This document shows positions 33,960 to 46,036 of a DNA stretch of 64,000 nucleotides, piece after piece. This DNA comes from Agelas oroides (lineage: Eukaryota; Porifera; Demospongiae; Agelasida; Agelasidae): positions 3,106,205 through 3,170,204 of the forward strand of contig OX422197.1 in NCBI GenBank assembly GCA_949130485.1, given 5' to 3'. The notes beneath the pieces are model-generated. The model was not told the DNA's origin and ran no database searches. It worked only from the letters and a program-made list of their open reading frames with translations. Every line of letters starts with the position of its first letter. Position 1 is the first letter of the stretch. A program made the translations under genes and the position numbers.

Positions 33960-36900
33960 ATGAGTTCATCAGCTGGTTGTAGTTCAATACACGTAAGTGG
34001 GGATAATTGAATCAACTACAAGACTTATCAGCCACAAACCCTGTCCAAACGGAAGTCACTTACTGTGTACTGCTTCAGTGTTCAAAGAGAGCTGAAATCA
34101 ACAGTACCAGTGTCCGGTCTGTACATACTTGATCCTTCACAGGCAGTATTGCCATGCAAGTTCACATACCTCCAAAGGCAAAACTTGAAAGAAAAAAATT
34201 AGGGGGACATGCTCCAATGGCTTTATGTTCAGATGTTGTCTTGAGGCTTTAGATTTTTCATGCTACTGCACTTTGTGCAGATGTTATCACAAAGTTGGTG
34301 TGCTGATGCTGTGGCCGAACATGCTCTGTATCCAGGCTAAATCATTGGCACAAAACAATGTCACCATTTACAAATTCAGCATACTAACTGCCACATGATA
34401 AAGCATCCTTCTTTTGTCAGGAAGTTTGGCCAGTATTTCCACCAAATGGAACTACCCTAACAGCCTTCTTTACTAGATTTGTACAGGTTGCAGGAACCTT
34501 CACTTTCCCTTTCCTGTGTGTGGTTTTCAGTTATGGAAACCATTTCCATATTTGTACATTTCCATGAAGGTACCAAGAAATGTGGCTGTACCAAGAAAGG
34601 TCGATAACCGTCAAATGTTCTTTTGTATGTGTTTTGCAGGGATACTTAACACAAAGAAGTGCGTCTGGGAATGAGCTCCAGATATTTTTCCAGGGCATCA
34701 GATCTCAGCTGTCAGAATCTATGACTGATGTAATTGCAAATCTGGAAGAAGAGGAGGTAGGCATTGTCAGATTAACAACAAAACTGGCAAACAGCACAAA
34801 TGGTAGATATACACCAAGTGACATAACTGCTAAATAGACTGACAAATGGTACACTGTTGACACAGCTGCTTCGATCCTTTATAATTGTCCTGGAAAACAA
34901 AGTAACCAAGAATGCAGTACAGCACTAAAGAAAGAAAAGCTAGGGTTGATCGTGTGACATGTTTAGGAGTGTCTGGTCTAGGAGTGTGTTGTTATGGTGC
35001 ATCTCCTTGGTAACTGTCTACCAGAAGCTTGTTGGTGAATGGTGTTAACAGCTCTTAAGGTTACGATGAACAACCTGTCCTATCTCAGAATTCAATAAAT
35101 GCGCTTGAATGTCAGCGTTAAAACTCTAGAGTGCTTGGAGGTATTTTAGCGCTTCAAAAGCCTATGGAGATACCGAAGACCAGGCTATACACAATGCTCT
35201 TTTGGTCATAACAGCTCTAGCAGCTTATAATCCACACCATCCAGAACAAAGCCTTCACATAAACTCTCTTGCATCAAATATCTGCTTACTGACGGCCCTC
35301 AAACTCACTGTTTTCGGTTACTACTCTCCTAGCACAAGTATCTAGGTCGAGTCGATGGCATTATTTTCAAGCAGCGCTCGAAATGTAGGCACTACATAAA
35401 ATTTTGAGTAGCATTCTTCGTAAACCACGACCGAAAAAGCCATTTTCTGACGGTTTGTCCAGAACTTTTTTGGCAAAACTTGACAAGTCGACCTTGAAAA
35501 TTTAGTACGGAAGGCCGTTGAGCTGTTATCTTCCACAGAAAATAAAAGTAGTTCGCTAAAATTGACGCAAAGTTAGTAACTGCAGGAATGCATTCGGACT
35601 TGCGGGGTATACGTCATGAATATAATTATAAATAAGCGCGCGCACAGCTTGTTCATCGTAACCTTAAACTCCTGTATCTACCAATTAGGACATGTGAGCT
35701 TGGTCTGCCATCTAGCTACATTGATCCATGGGCCAGCTACATAACTACAGTAGCAGGCTCTTGAAATTCTGTGGTTGTATATAGTGTAAACAGTATGGTA
35801 TGAACCACCACAATTACAACCAATTAGAATTGGCACATGATACTGTGCATATGGTGGCTTTGTATTAGCAGGATACCTTAGAATGAACTGCAGCAATATA
35901 AGTTAGTAAGAGGCTGCTAATCTTGCAGCGTAGGCTGGCTTTCAGCTTGTGTGTATATGTATGTATATACACAAATTTTCACCACACTTAGGAATGCAAT
36001 TTAGTACATCCAGTTAACTGTATGATTACCAGCATAGCAGGCAATCTCATCATTTGATACAACACCTAATGGAACCACAAGAGATTCTGTGTATCATCAG
36101 TGTTTGTATAATAACAATGAAACAAAGAGTAACTATGGATCACAGTGGAAGACAAACTTACATTTCAGTTTGATTTTCACCTACTGACCAGGATATTAGG
36201 AGTATCAGGTTAAAAGTGTGCAGGAGTTGCAGGATTATGTATGCATTTGTCTTCATCTACAGATCACTGTGGAAGACATCAAGCACATGAAGAAACAAAC
36301 TCTCTATAAGTTTGGCGTTAGTAGTTTTGAAGATGCAGAGATTATCCTACAACATGCAAGACAAGGCAATGTTTTTAGACCACGGAGTCTCTCGGAAAAC
36401 TCAAAAAGTAAGTTTGAGCATAGTGTGATGAAAACAGAAGTAAACCCACCCCAGTATTAATTCTTCACAAAGATGTCTTTTTCCTAAATTCCAGTCAAAA
36501 TTAAATTACGATTGCACATACAAAAGCCCAAGTTTATTATTTTGTGTTGCATTTTGCAACACTATACCGTATGTTTATTTATATAATAACTTTGCCACCT
36601 TAACTGTAGCAAATATAATCTCAGTATGAGTGCCTAGCATCTATATATCCTCTTTGTTAGTGTGACTCCTCCTCAACTCTCTATTGTGTCATTCATTTCA
36701 TACACTACTCATTAATGGATATTCACATAATTATGGATCCCAGGAGCTGAAGTGTGGTAATTCTTTGATTGTTCTCGTTGTAGGATTTCACCAAATGAAG
36801 CTGACAGAGATCTCTAAAAGTCTCTGTGATATACTGTCAGAATCGCTGGACCCAAGTATGGAAGGTCTTTCCAGGTGGGAACAATTTGGTGAAAGGCTAC

Positions 36901-38916
36901 TTGGTAAAAGTGCACTTGAACTGCAAACGTTCAAACGGTTTAACTCACCAACTGCTGCTATTCTTAACCAGAAGATGGGAGAAGCTCCCGCAACAACTCT
37001 GGCTGAAGTTCTAGATGTCCTTAATGAGATTGGCCGTAAAGATGTTGTTGAACATGCTACAAAGGTGATACAGAGTGGAGAGAGGACTCATGAACCAATC
37101 TCCCCACCTTGCTTGGCCCAGTTGCGTCAAAGTTCTTCCCTTGATAGTGCTTATGAAGACACACGGACAAAGGGTGATAGTGCAGCTCTGTTTCAGCGTT
37201 CGTCAAGCCTACCAATGCATGCTCCTGCTACTATATCCATTTCGTCAAATGATGCAAGTTCAAAGCTGGAAAGAGCCACACGTGGTAGGTTTGATATACA
37301 AATGAATACATTTATCTATCTTCCTTTTGCTTACCCCAGTTTATAAATTTTGTCAGGTTTAGCAATACTATGCAAAGTAACTGGGTACAATACAAAGTTG
37401 TGCAGAAAGCAGCTTTGTGCTCCATGAAGTGATTTCTTTCAGTAAGCTTCAGTCCACAATGCTTAATAATACCTACGTATGTAGCTATATTGCCTGGATG
37501 GCTCCTTGTTCACTGCCAGGTGAACGCATCTAAAGATCTGCTGCACACTCATGCCCGCCGCACCTATACATGTAGGGCGTGGCTTTCATTGGATCCCTTA
37601 TTTAGCGCATATCCTTTGTTAGGCGCATATTTGCTTACCACTTACACTTATAAGCGCATGTGCTTATTAACCAGAGTCTACGGTATGAGAAGAAGAGAGG
37701 ACAGCTAAGTTGATCGTGTCATCCATGTGCACTAAACCGTACATGGAGGTGACTTTCTTATATATGCAGCAGAAAAAGACAACAAGTATCGACGTAAAAT
37801 CAGAAGACTCCATCCTCCTCGAAGAGACCGGGACTGGCAGCCATTCTATACTCAAGGAGATATGTGGGGCTCTACGCGTCGTACGGGAGAAATTTTACTA
37901 GGCCTCAGACGACGGTCCAGTCGTAAGCCGCGAAGGGTGTGGCTTGTGACTTTGTGTTAGCTAGAAGTGGGAAAAACCTGTATAGCTCTTCTTTGTTTGA
38001 CTTCAGGATGACTATCAAGTGTACTGCGTGCTCTTGGTACCATGGTTTTCACTCGCCGCCATCGTGTACTCTATTTATTGCACATGCGCTTAATAAATGA
38101 TGCCTTGTACCAGGAAGGAAGCATGCGCCTAATAAATAATATGCGCCTAATAGAAGGTGCGCCTAACAACCAGAGTTTACGGTATTGCAAGTAGAACAAA
38201 GCAGTAAGCAGATAATCTATAATTTTACAATCAAACTTACTACTGCACCTGCAGTTGAAACTTGATCACTACTGGTTGCTAAAAACTGCTAACGTAACTA
38301 CTATTTCTTAGTGCTTATAAGCACATAATACTCGCCTTATTTCCTTCCATACTCTGCAGAGCTTCAGCCGCCTACTGAAACTGAAACCCTAGCTGCCCAG
38401 CTGAAATCTATGACTTTAGAAGCAAAGCAGCAGATAAATGTTACATGTAAAGTCTACAATGCTTCCACCAAGACACTAATTCAAGGGAAAACCCCTCAGC
38501 TTAGAGATATTACGGTAATGCCTCGTGTTCAAGAGTTTTCTGCAGAGTGTGTGCCACTTGATGCTGAGATACGGTTAGAAATCACCACCGATGCACCCTG
38601 CTTTCTGTATGTAATCAATATTGGCACATCAGGGAAGACCACAGTGCTACTTCCAAATGATTACCAAACAGACAATTTCTTTCAAGGAAGGCAGACATAC
38701 TATCTGCCTGGAGAGGACTATGGGTTTAAACTTCAAGGGCCATCTGGGAAAGAGATAATTCAAGTCATGGCCTTCTCACAGGAGCAAGTAGCACTAAGCT
38801 CTCATGCAGGCACTAACATTCAAGAACCCCTACTTAGAGATATATCTATTATTCGAAAGAGAGAAGACTCTGAATTAAAGCGTGGTTTTGCTCAAGTTGA
38901 ATTTTTTGTCAAATAG
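33960..38916 (+). CDS. Death-domain protein with C-terminal DUF4384 domain
   Basis: Exons: 33960-33992 (tentative start), 34640-34756, 36263-36407, 36784-37284, 38360-38916; 1353 nt, 450 residues, all in phase. Residues about 60-95 (EDIKHMKKQTLYKFGVSSFEDA) resemble the second half of a SAM-type helical domain. Residues about 101-195 form a Death domain with the W-x-x-(L/F)-G-x-x-L core (RWEQFGERLLG) and the final EIGRKDVVEH helix. A Ser-rich linker follows. Residues about 310-395 match DUF4384: LEITTDAPCFLYVINIG, then TVLLPNDYQTDNFFQG, then YYLPGEDYGFKL and a GPSGKE turn. DUF4384 is mainly known from bacterial proteins, often attached to caspase-like peptidases or kinases. It probably acts as a death-fold adaptor in the cytosol. 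Only the first 11-residue exon is uncertain. Confidence 0.8.
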
Positions 38917-39259
38917 AAACTGCATGCATGCCACTGATCAACTGCATATTATTTCTACTTTGCATATAGCATGGTACAGTTTTGGCATTTCCAATCTTTC
39001 CCTTTTCTGTTTGTGTGTACCATCCAAGTTGGCAGTATAGTGAATTTATCAGTAATTAAGTTACAATTATATGTATTCTTGCAAAACTCACATATTTCCT
39101 TTACGTATAGCAAAACACCATTTTGCAGCCATATAAGAAACTCAGTATTAGTAAATATATTACTTGTATGTAGTTAGTCTAAAGGCCCAAATGTGCATGA
39201 AGTTTAAGGATCAATTACACTCTTAACATCTAGTTTTCGCCAGCTAGAGCATTGGAGAC

Positions 39260-40491
39260 ATGATATGTGCACTTGTTACTGAACTTTCAGATATTCCTAT
39301 ACCAGTTTTGAAGGATCTAGATACACTGAAGGTGTTAGACTGGTATGGTGTTGGTCTTCAGCTTGGAATTGAAGAAACTGAACTGGATATCATCAGGAAA
39401 AATTCTAGTGATGCAAAAGAACAGAGGAGGGAAATGTTCAGGGTATGGCTACGACAGACTGAACAGCCATCTTACCTTCAGCTTGCTAGGGCACTGTTCA
39501 TTGCAGAGGAAACAAACCTTGGTCGCCATGTCTGCAAGAAGTATGGTGAGTGTCTTGTTAGGAACCACCCCCTGAATGTAATGTCTTACAGTCCATCCCA
39601 AGTCTATACAGGGTGCTAATCTAGAAGTACAAAGAGGATGCACTCATCAGGAAAATGAAACCAAGGGGTCTATGGAATTTAGAGCTCCACTGAAACCTCC
39701 TGCATGCAAAGTGCAAGGGTGTCTGTGGATTCTAAATCTGTAGGCCTCAGGAGACACTCATCAAGCAATATATTTTTTCTTCTCTCTCTGGAGATGAAGT
39801 GTAGAGTGAATGTTTGACTGTAGCTACTAGATGATTTTGGTTCTGTGAGCATGGGAAGCATAAGAACAATGACATCACTAAATTACCTGACGGCTACATG
39901 TATGTGCTTAAGGATCCCATTTTATAGAGGCAGAGCTCCATGCAGCTCCAACCAACCGATCACACTCCAAATAGGAGTGTAGAAGTAATTAACTGCATTA
40001 CTTGATTTGCAGACTCAATTGAGAAATGGATGAGGTTGGGTTGGGTGGGGTGCAAAGTTCAGATTTTGCAGATTTCTTCTCTAAGCTATGGAACAAAATC
40101 CAAAATGGAAAGCCCATGGGTTCAAGACTTTAAGTCTAGCCAGGTAGGATTAAGCACCACAAACAAAAACCTATCCTTGTTCCCAGGCTCCTCCTCAGCT
40201 TTTCATAATGTGCACTACGTGACTGAAAACCAGGGGAGAAGCCTGGGAACGAGGCTACCAAAAACCAACCTGCAGTAAGAAAGAACATGTTCCCACCTAT
40301 TTTCACATGCACATATACATGATTGTGGCAATAGCTACTGACTGGTTTGCTAACCCAGTGGTATAGTTACTGTAAGATTCTCTTCATTGTAAGTAACTCT
40401 GTTCAGTATTGACATTGGAGTCACTCTGTTGTATCTATTGCCTTCCCTTCCTGCAGAGATTCCTGTGGAAGCTGTATGTACCCACACATAA
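39260..40491 (+). CDS. second Death-domain exon pair (separate gene or alternative 3' end)
   Basis: Exon 39260-39545 (or from the acceptor at 39291) and exon 40457-40491 join in phase to a TAA. The product is a Death domain: VLDWYGVGLQLGIEETELD, the MFRVWLRQTEQPSYLQLARAL core, and a last helix ending GRHVCKKY. From ATG 39260 it would be a 106-residue, domain-only protein. The acceptor tttcag before 39291 is also phase-compatible with the donor of the preceding gene at 37284 (G plus AT gives Asp), so it may be an alternative end replacing DUF4384. A second donor inside the last exon (GAAGCT before gtatgt) leaves room for further exons. Confidence 0.65.
40172..40257. repeat. TAGCC-type hairpin element
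   Basis: Arms CTTGTTCCCAGGC and GCCTGGGAACGAGG at the ends of an 86-bp unit. The flanks (acaaaaac and ccaaaaac) differ by one base, so the 8-bp duplication is nearly intact. Confidence 0.65.
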
Positions 40492-42032
40492 TATTATCTA
40501 TGACATATATACCACTTTGTGGGGTCAACTGTACAGATATTGTGACTGACCTCTTGCTATCTCTATAGATATGCTCAGAACATGAATGGCTATAGAATCA
40601 CAGTTGCATTTCTTGACACAATCAATAATACACCATAATATTCTCATTCCCAGCTTGGCCCCTCCCAAGGGAAGTGGCCTGGGAACAATAATTCCCTCTG
40701 CAGCTGGTAAGGTACAAGGTATCGCTTTCATATAGTGGTATATCATTTGTAGTGTGGGAATGAGACTACAACATTGGAGAGCACCACCTTTTCTAGTCTC
40801 ATCCTCAGACCAAATTTTCTGCACATGCCAGACCCTATTTTTCTTTGTTGGGAAAAATAGGGTCTGGACAACTTCACCCAGAAAACTGGGGCCTAATTAT
40901 AAAGTGTATCAGCATGTTGTTCAGGGAAGTAAATTATGATCATATATATACATACGTACACCAAGGTAGCTAGCTATTCAGGCGTGTAGTACAATGCACA
41001 CATGCCTGACTCTGACAGTAATCTGTTCTGACTTCAGGAACCCAAAAAGGCAGGATTTACTGCACACCCATGCTATTCTGCTCTGACACAACAGATATAA
41101 CGTAGCACAGCTTGCATGGGGAGATTCATCCACTAAATTTTGGCTAATCGACAGACCTCCGATTCCATACATTCCCAATAGGGATCGTCTAAGTTCACAT
41201 AGCTCTATGAGGTTACGTCATAAAACCTCACATGGGAGTTCCCCGTGCCCACCACATAATCGCGATAACCCTCTATAATTTAACTTACTAAAATTGAACT
41301 AGTATGCATTCAGAGAGTATGTAGCATATCAAGGTAAAAGAGACCAAGTAAGCATAATATCAGTAAGATAAAGTAGTCAGGATGAAGGTATATATTCGTG
41401 GCAGTTGTTGAGGGGGGAAATCGACTGTACATGACTGAGCTAGGCTCCATAAGAGGCATGTTGGAGTCAACTGAGATGGCCCTTTGAAGGTACAGTCTGT
41501 TCATGAGGCCTAAGTTTGTGCTGTATTGGGCAGCAAAGGCTTGTAAAAGGTTTACTAGTCCACACGAATTACTTTTTGATCACTGTGTGCATCATTCCAT
41601 AGCAAGCCCAGGCCAAAGTGAGCAGTGACAGTGTGCATTTAATATCGGCATGTACTGCAAGCTAACTGTGCTGCACTCAAACTCGTCATAGAATGTGTAC
41701 CTTCTCCATTGACATATTCTACCGCTTACTGGTTGATATGCTGCATTCTCACTCAATGTATTGTCACTAGAGTGAAACCTGCCTATAGTGGTCACTGGAT
41801 ATTAAAAACAGCCACCTCTTGTTTGTTGCGGCCACTACTCCTGGTCCCAGTTGTACTAATAATGTGCAAAATGACCACCTGTCTGAAACAGCAAAAAAAA
41901 TAATAAATGCTGGTCCCATGATGACCATTATATCACTATATAGCATACACAACAATTGTTGTCTTGTTTCACAAATTACATTAACTAAAATGTAAATTAG
42001 GAGAAGGAGGGTTGATGCTCTGAGAGAAATGG
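40492..42032. other. intergenic between Death-domain and kinase-kelch genes
   Basis: No exon recognised. A single TAGCC-family arm occurs near 40640-40690. A decayed Tc1-like terminal sequence (gtgaaacctgcctatagtgg) lies near 41772. The promoter of the kinase-kelch gene is expected at the right end. Confidence 0.4.
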
Positions 42033-42090
42033 TAGTTTGGTTCCCAGACTCTCGCCCCGCCCATACAGGAAGGGTCTGGGAACCAAACTA
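42033..42090. repeat. 58-bp hairpin directly before the kinase-kelch A start codon
   Basis: Arms TAGTTTGGTTCCCAGAC and GTCTGGGAACCAAACTA form a perfect 17-bp stem ending 7 bp before the ATG at 42098. Copy B at 60221 has no such hairpin. If transcribed it would put a strong stem in the 5' UTR; no target-site duplication is evident. Confidence 0.75.
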
Positions 42091-42097
42091 CAGGAAG

Positions 42098-45000
42098 ATG
42101 GCTGAACAAAACTCAGTAAACTGTTACGCTACTTTACCAAGAACACGGTCTCTCCAGTTTGAAGCAGATCGTCAACGTGCCGTTACCACCACAGAGTACG
42201 AAGATCGCTGTAGGTCCGAAGCGTTAGCTGCACTCGAACTTAAGGGAGTTGAAATAGTTCATGATGCCAAAGGACCGAAGGTGCTTGGGACGGGTGCTTA
42301 CGGCTCCGTCATTGAGCTAAGATTTCGAGGTAGGTAGTGTACTTACCTTTATACTCAGGCTATCATGTTGTGTTATATTATCGCAATTGTCCATTTATTC
42401 CTTAGGCTTGAAGTGTGCTGGAAAGAAATTACATGAAGTATTCTTCAATAACGTACCTTCAAAACAGAAGATTGGAATTCTTCAACGATTTCAGGTTGAA
42501 TGTAAGTTACTCAGTCAACTACGCCATCCACATGTGGTGCAATTTCTGGGGATCTGCTACGAACGTTCAGATTCCAATATTCCGTTGTTGGTCATGGAAT
42601 ACCTCCCAATGACACTTGCAAACTGTATTGAGCGCTGCATGCCCAACAGACTTCCAGATGAAATTGCATATTCCATCCTGTACGAGGTCGCTTTAGGTCT
42701 GTGCTACTTGCACCAGCAATCTCCTCCAATCATTCACCGTGATTTGTCAGCTAATAATGTCCTCCTCACATATGACATGACAGCCAAAATATCAGATTTG
42801 GGGGTGGCTAAAATCTTGGATCTCACTCCAGCTAAGAAAACAAAAAATACCTTAACAACAGGCCCAGGCACCCCAATCTACATGCCACCAGAAGCAATGG
42901 TAACACCTCCCAACTATAGCATTGCGGTTGACGTGTTCTCCTATGGTATTCTCATTCTTCACATCTTCAGTGGGCAGTGGCCAATACCTGGGGAGGCAGT
43001 GACACCTGATCCTGACAACGTCGACAATTTGATAGCAAAATCAGAAGTTGAGCGCCGAGAGGAATACTTCCAGGGCATGGAATTAAACCACCAGCTTGTA
43101 GATTTCACAAAACGCTGTCTCCATTACCATGCTGCAATGCGGCCAACTGATTTAGAAGCTATTAAGGTGATTGAAGAACACCAAGCACTTGTTCCTCCAT
43201 CATTGAACAAGGTACAGTTGATTGAAGGAATGAAAGAGTTGAAAGTGACTAACTCAAGGTTGCATGCAGAGATTGCTAGACTTGAGCAGCAGCTTGAGAG
43301 AGCAGAACGTGCACCACTTGAAAGGGTAAGGAGCATAACCGACAGTAGCCTAAGTGGTAGTAAGCAGTCACTCACTTCTGACAGTGCGGAACGAACAAAA
43401 TTACCACCACTCACAAAACCTGCACACCACATCTCTCCTTCTGAAGTGAACAGTCAACATGGAGAAGTAGTAAGTTCACATGTGAAGTCAGCCACTAGAT
43501 CTGGAATTTGCAGAGTATTAATGTTTGACATTCTTGGTTCCTTAAATATCAGGAATGTTTGTGTGTTTGCCATGTTGGCACAGAGTCATGGCACTGCAGG
43601 TTGACCTGCATGGGCCTCCAAGCACATAGCCAACTGTTTGAGCAGCGATATACACAACGTACACCTAGCAGTTTCATTCTTTTTTTTTGTTTGTTTGTTT
43701 GTTTTTGAGGCTAAACACACCCCAAGTGGAAAGAAAAAAGGTGACTGGAATGCAGGTGGACAAACCAGTTTGTCCTGTCTATGTACAAATCATGAAGCTA
43801 ACCTATTGCACATAGTGTCAAGGCTTACCTACGATTGTGGAATAGGGAACCAAATCCAGTTAATCAGCTGGTGTGTGTCTGTGTGTGTGTGTATGGTGTG
43901 TGTGTGTGTGTGTGTCTATGTGGGTCTGTATGTGTGTGTGTGTTTTAATTAGCTACGCATGCCTGTGCATGGTGTGTGTATGTATGCATGCTAAAGTTAG
44001 CTGTGTATGCACATGTTGTGTGTATGTTGTAGTTAGAATGTGCATGCCAGTATAATATGTGTGTGTGTGGTACAATTTATTCATGGTATATTGAAATGCA
44101 GCTAAATGGATGTGTGTGGGTGGGTTTGGTAATGGTGTATGACCATACAGTTAGAAGCAAGATGGCTGAAATCCTGTGTGACTGAAATCCTGTGTGACCG
44201 TAGATCCCATTCGTGGGTGGCAAATATTTTGCCTAGTGCACTTTTTGTGGGTTAGTTGTCAGCCTTAGCACTTGGACTGTAGATACTTCTATGATAACTG
44301 CTTCTAACTGTATGGTCAAAGTTGAGTATATATTAGCCTCGTTCCCAGGCCCTGGGAACGAGGCTAAGTATATATATATATATATATATCACTGTAAAAA
44401 CAAAGTTGTTATTATAGCTAAGTAATTGGATACTATAGTTCCGTGACTATCTTACTATATGAATGCAGTGCTAAAAAAGATTCATGCAGTGAAAGTTAAT
44501 GCTTGATTTGACCTTGACCTTACAAGCCTCCCACAGAATGTTTTACAAGCACTACATTGTTTGAGTTAGCGTAGGAAGGACAGTCACGCAATTGTAGTAA
44601 CCAAATAATTTGCTAAAACCACAGTTTTGTTTTTACAGTGGGCCATGGACTGAGAAAGGCTATATAGTAAGCACATGATAGCACTCGTATGGCTTTTCTC
44701 AAATTGCTATCATTCATTACTTTTGCAAAAAAAATTCCAATTGGAGTATATATAAATTTTTCCCCCTTGGTAGTCTGTTTGCTACATTTTGACTTAAAAC
44801 AAAAACCACCCCCTAATGTCATGGTAGCATTTTCATTTATTTGATTCTTGCAGCCCCACCCTTGCCAGCCTGGTGCTACTCTCGTCTGGAGTAGGAAGTG
44901 TGCAGACCTGCCAGTGCCCATGTACCATGCCCAAGCACTAGTAATTGGAAACACTGTCTATACAGGTGGTGGATGCACAACAAAAGATCACAGCAACACA

Positions 45001-45783
45001 GTCTTTGTGTACGACATAGTTAGGGACAGCTGGAAATCTCTTCCCCCCTGCCCAGTTAGGTACTTTGGGTTAGCTGAGCTTGAGGAAAGGCTAGTAGCAC
45101 TAGGTGGGATCACACAGTCCAGTGGAATCTCTGAAATAGTGTATACCTTTGATCAGAGGTCCCAACAGTGGAATAGCACACTTCCAAACATGCTAACTGC
45201 TCGCCACAGTCTCACTGCGATTGGGTTTGGTTCAAACCTTTTTGCTTGTGGAGGCAAGGATGCTTGTGGTGTCTCTGACACTGTAGAAGTCCTCAAAGCT
45301 GGTAGTTCTCAGTGGTGTAAGACACACCCACTTCCATTTCCTTGTTATCATATGTCGTATACAATCATCCATGGAGTTTGCTATATGCTCGGAGGATTTG
45401 ATCAGCATGCTTTTACTGACAAGGTTATCTTTATATCTCTTACAACTCTTCTTGATGGTACAGCAATTGTATCAAAATCTAGAGGTCGCCAGTGGCATAG
45501 TCTGCACAATATCCGCTATACTTGTGCTGCAGCAGCAAATGTTGGAGGCTGTCTTCTTGCAATTGGTGGTGGTCGTACATTTGGGAATGCAAAGGTCTGC
45601 ATATATTGCCAGCTCAGAAAGGCTTGGGTGAAGCTTACAGATTTAATGAATGTTCATGCATACGTGGGACCTGCTGTAGCCGAGCTGCCTAATGGTGAAC
45701 TGCTGATCATTGGTGGAGCGACATCCAGCTTTGAACCACAGGCCACTGTCTACAAGGGAAGCATCTCATATCAACCTGCCTAG
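42098..45783 (+). CDS. TKL-type protein kinase fused to kelch repeats (copy A)
   Basis: Exons 42098-42329, 42406-43469, 44854-45783; 2226 nt, 741 residues, in phase. Kinase domain about 58-340: P-loop GTGAYGSV (64-71), VAIK-equivalent Lys at 84 or 85 (CAGKKLH), HPHVVQFLG, catalytic loop HRDLSANN (188-195), magnesium loop DLG (208-210) in place of DFG, and PPE for APE. All catalytic residues are present, so it should be active. The HRDLSANN loop and overall pattern are those of tyrosine-kinase-like kinases. A coiled coil (about 355-385) and a Ser-rich linker precede five or six kelch blades (433-741; for example LEERLVALGG, GSNLFACGGKDACG, GGCLLAIGGG, NGELLIIGGA). The start is supported by the same MAE start in copy B. 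A kinase-kelch fusion is unusual; partner is unknown. Confidence 0.85.
43872..43951. repeat. TG microsatellite in kinase-kelch A intron 2
   Basis: Interrupted run of TG dinucleotides on the plus strand, followed by degenerate TG-rich sequence to about 44080. It produces spurious cysteine/valine open frames. Confidence 0.8.
44333..44366. mobile_element. 34-bp palindromic micro-MITE
   Basis: Essentially two fused terminal repeats: TAGCCTCGTTCCCAGG followed almost at once by its complement. It is flanked by an 8-bp duplication, agtatata (44325-44332 and 44367-44374). The right flank runs into a TA microsatellite (about 44368-44389). Confidence 0.8.
44390..44640. mobile_element. CACTGTAAAAACAAA-type MITE, copy 1
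   Basis: 251 bp with terminal inverted repeats of about 60 bp beginning CACTGTAAAAACAAA. A second copy lies at 59521-59777. No target-site duplication was clear. It sits in the intron before the kelch exon of copy A. Confidence 0.75.
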
Positions 45784-46036
45784 ATGTTAGGTTCCTGAAG
45801 CCTTAAACCTGCAGCAAGTCATTATTTATTGTGGTTGCCTATAGTATGCCAGTTTATACCTTACAGAAACATAATATTGTACAAACATGCACTTTGTACT
45901 TTCATGGTATGTACTGACATATGTATCTTACAACAACAAAGTCAAAATGCTCCTTTGAAATTGAATTCAAGATTAGTAACTAGTCTAACAACTCACACTT
46001 CACATACAAATGCAAAAAGATGATTTTGTCAATTAT

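Noticed and set aside
37700..37980. Arg-rich plus-strand open frame after a tract ending in tatatgcag
   Set aside because: It lies in the intron between 37284 and 38360 among gcgc-type repeat sequence, has no start, and cannot join the flanking exons without breaking the frame.
43638..44055. Cysteine-rich open frames
   Set aside because: They arise from the TG microsatellite and its flanks.
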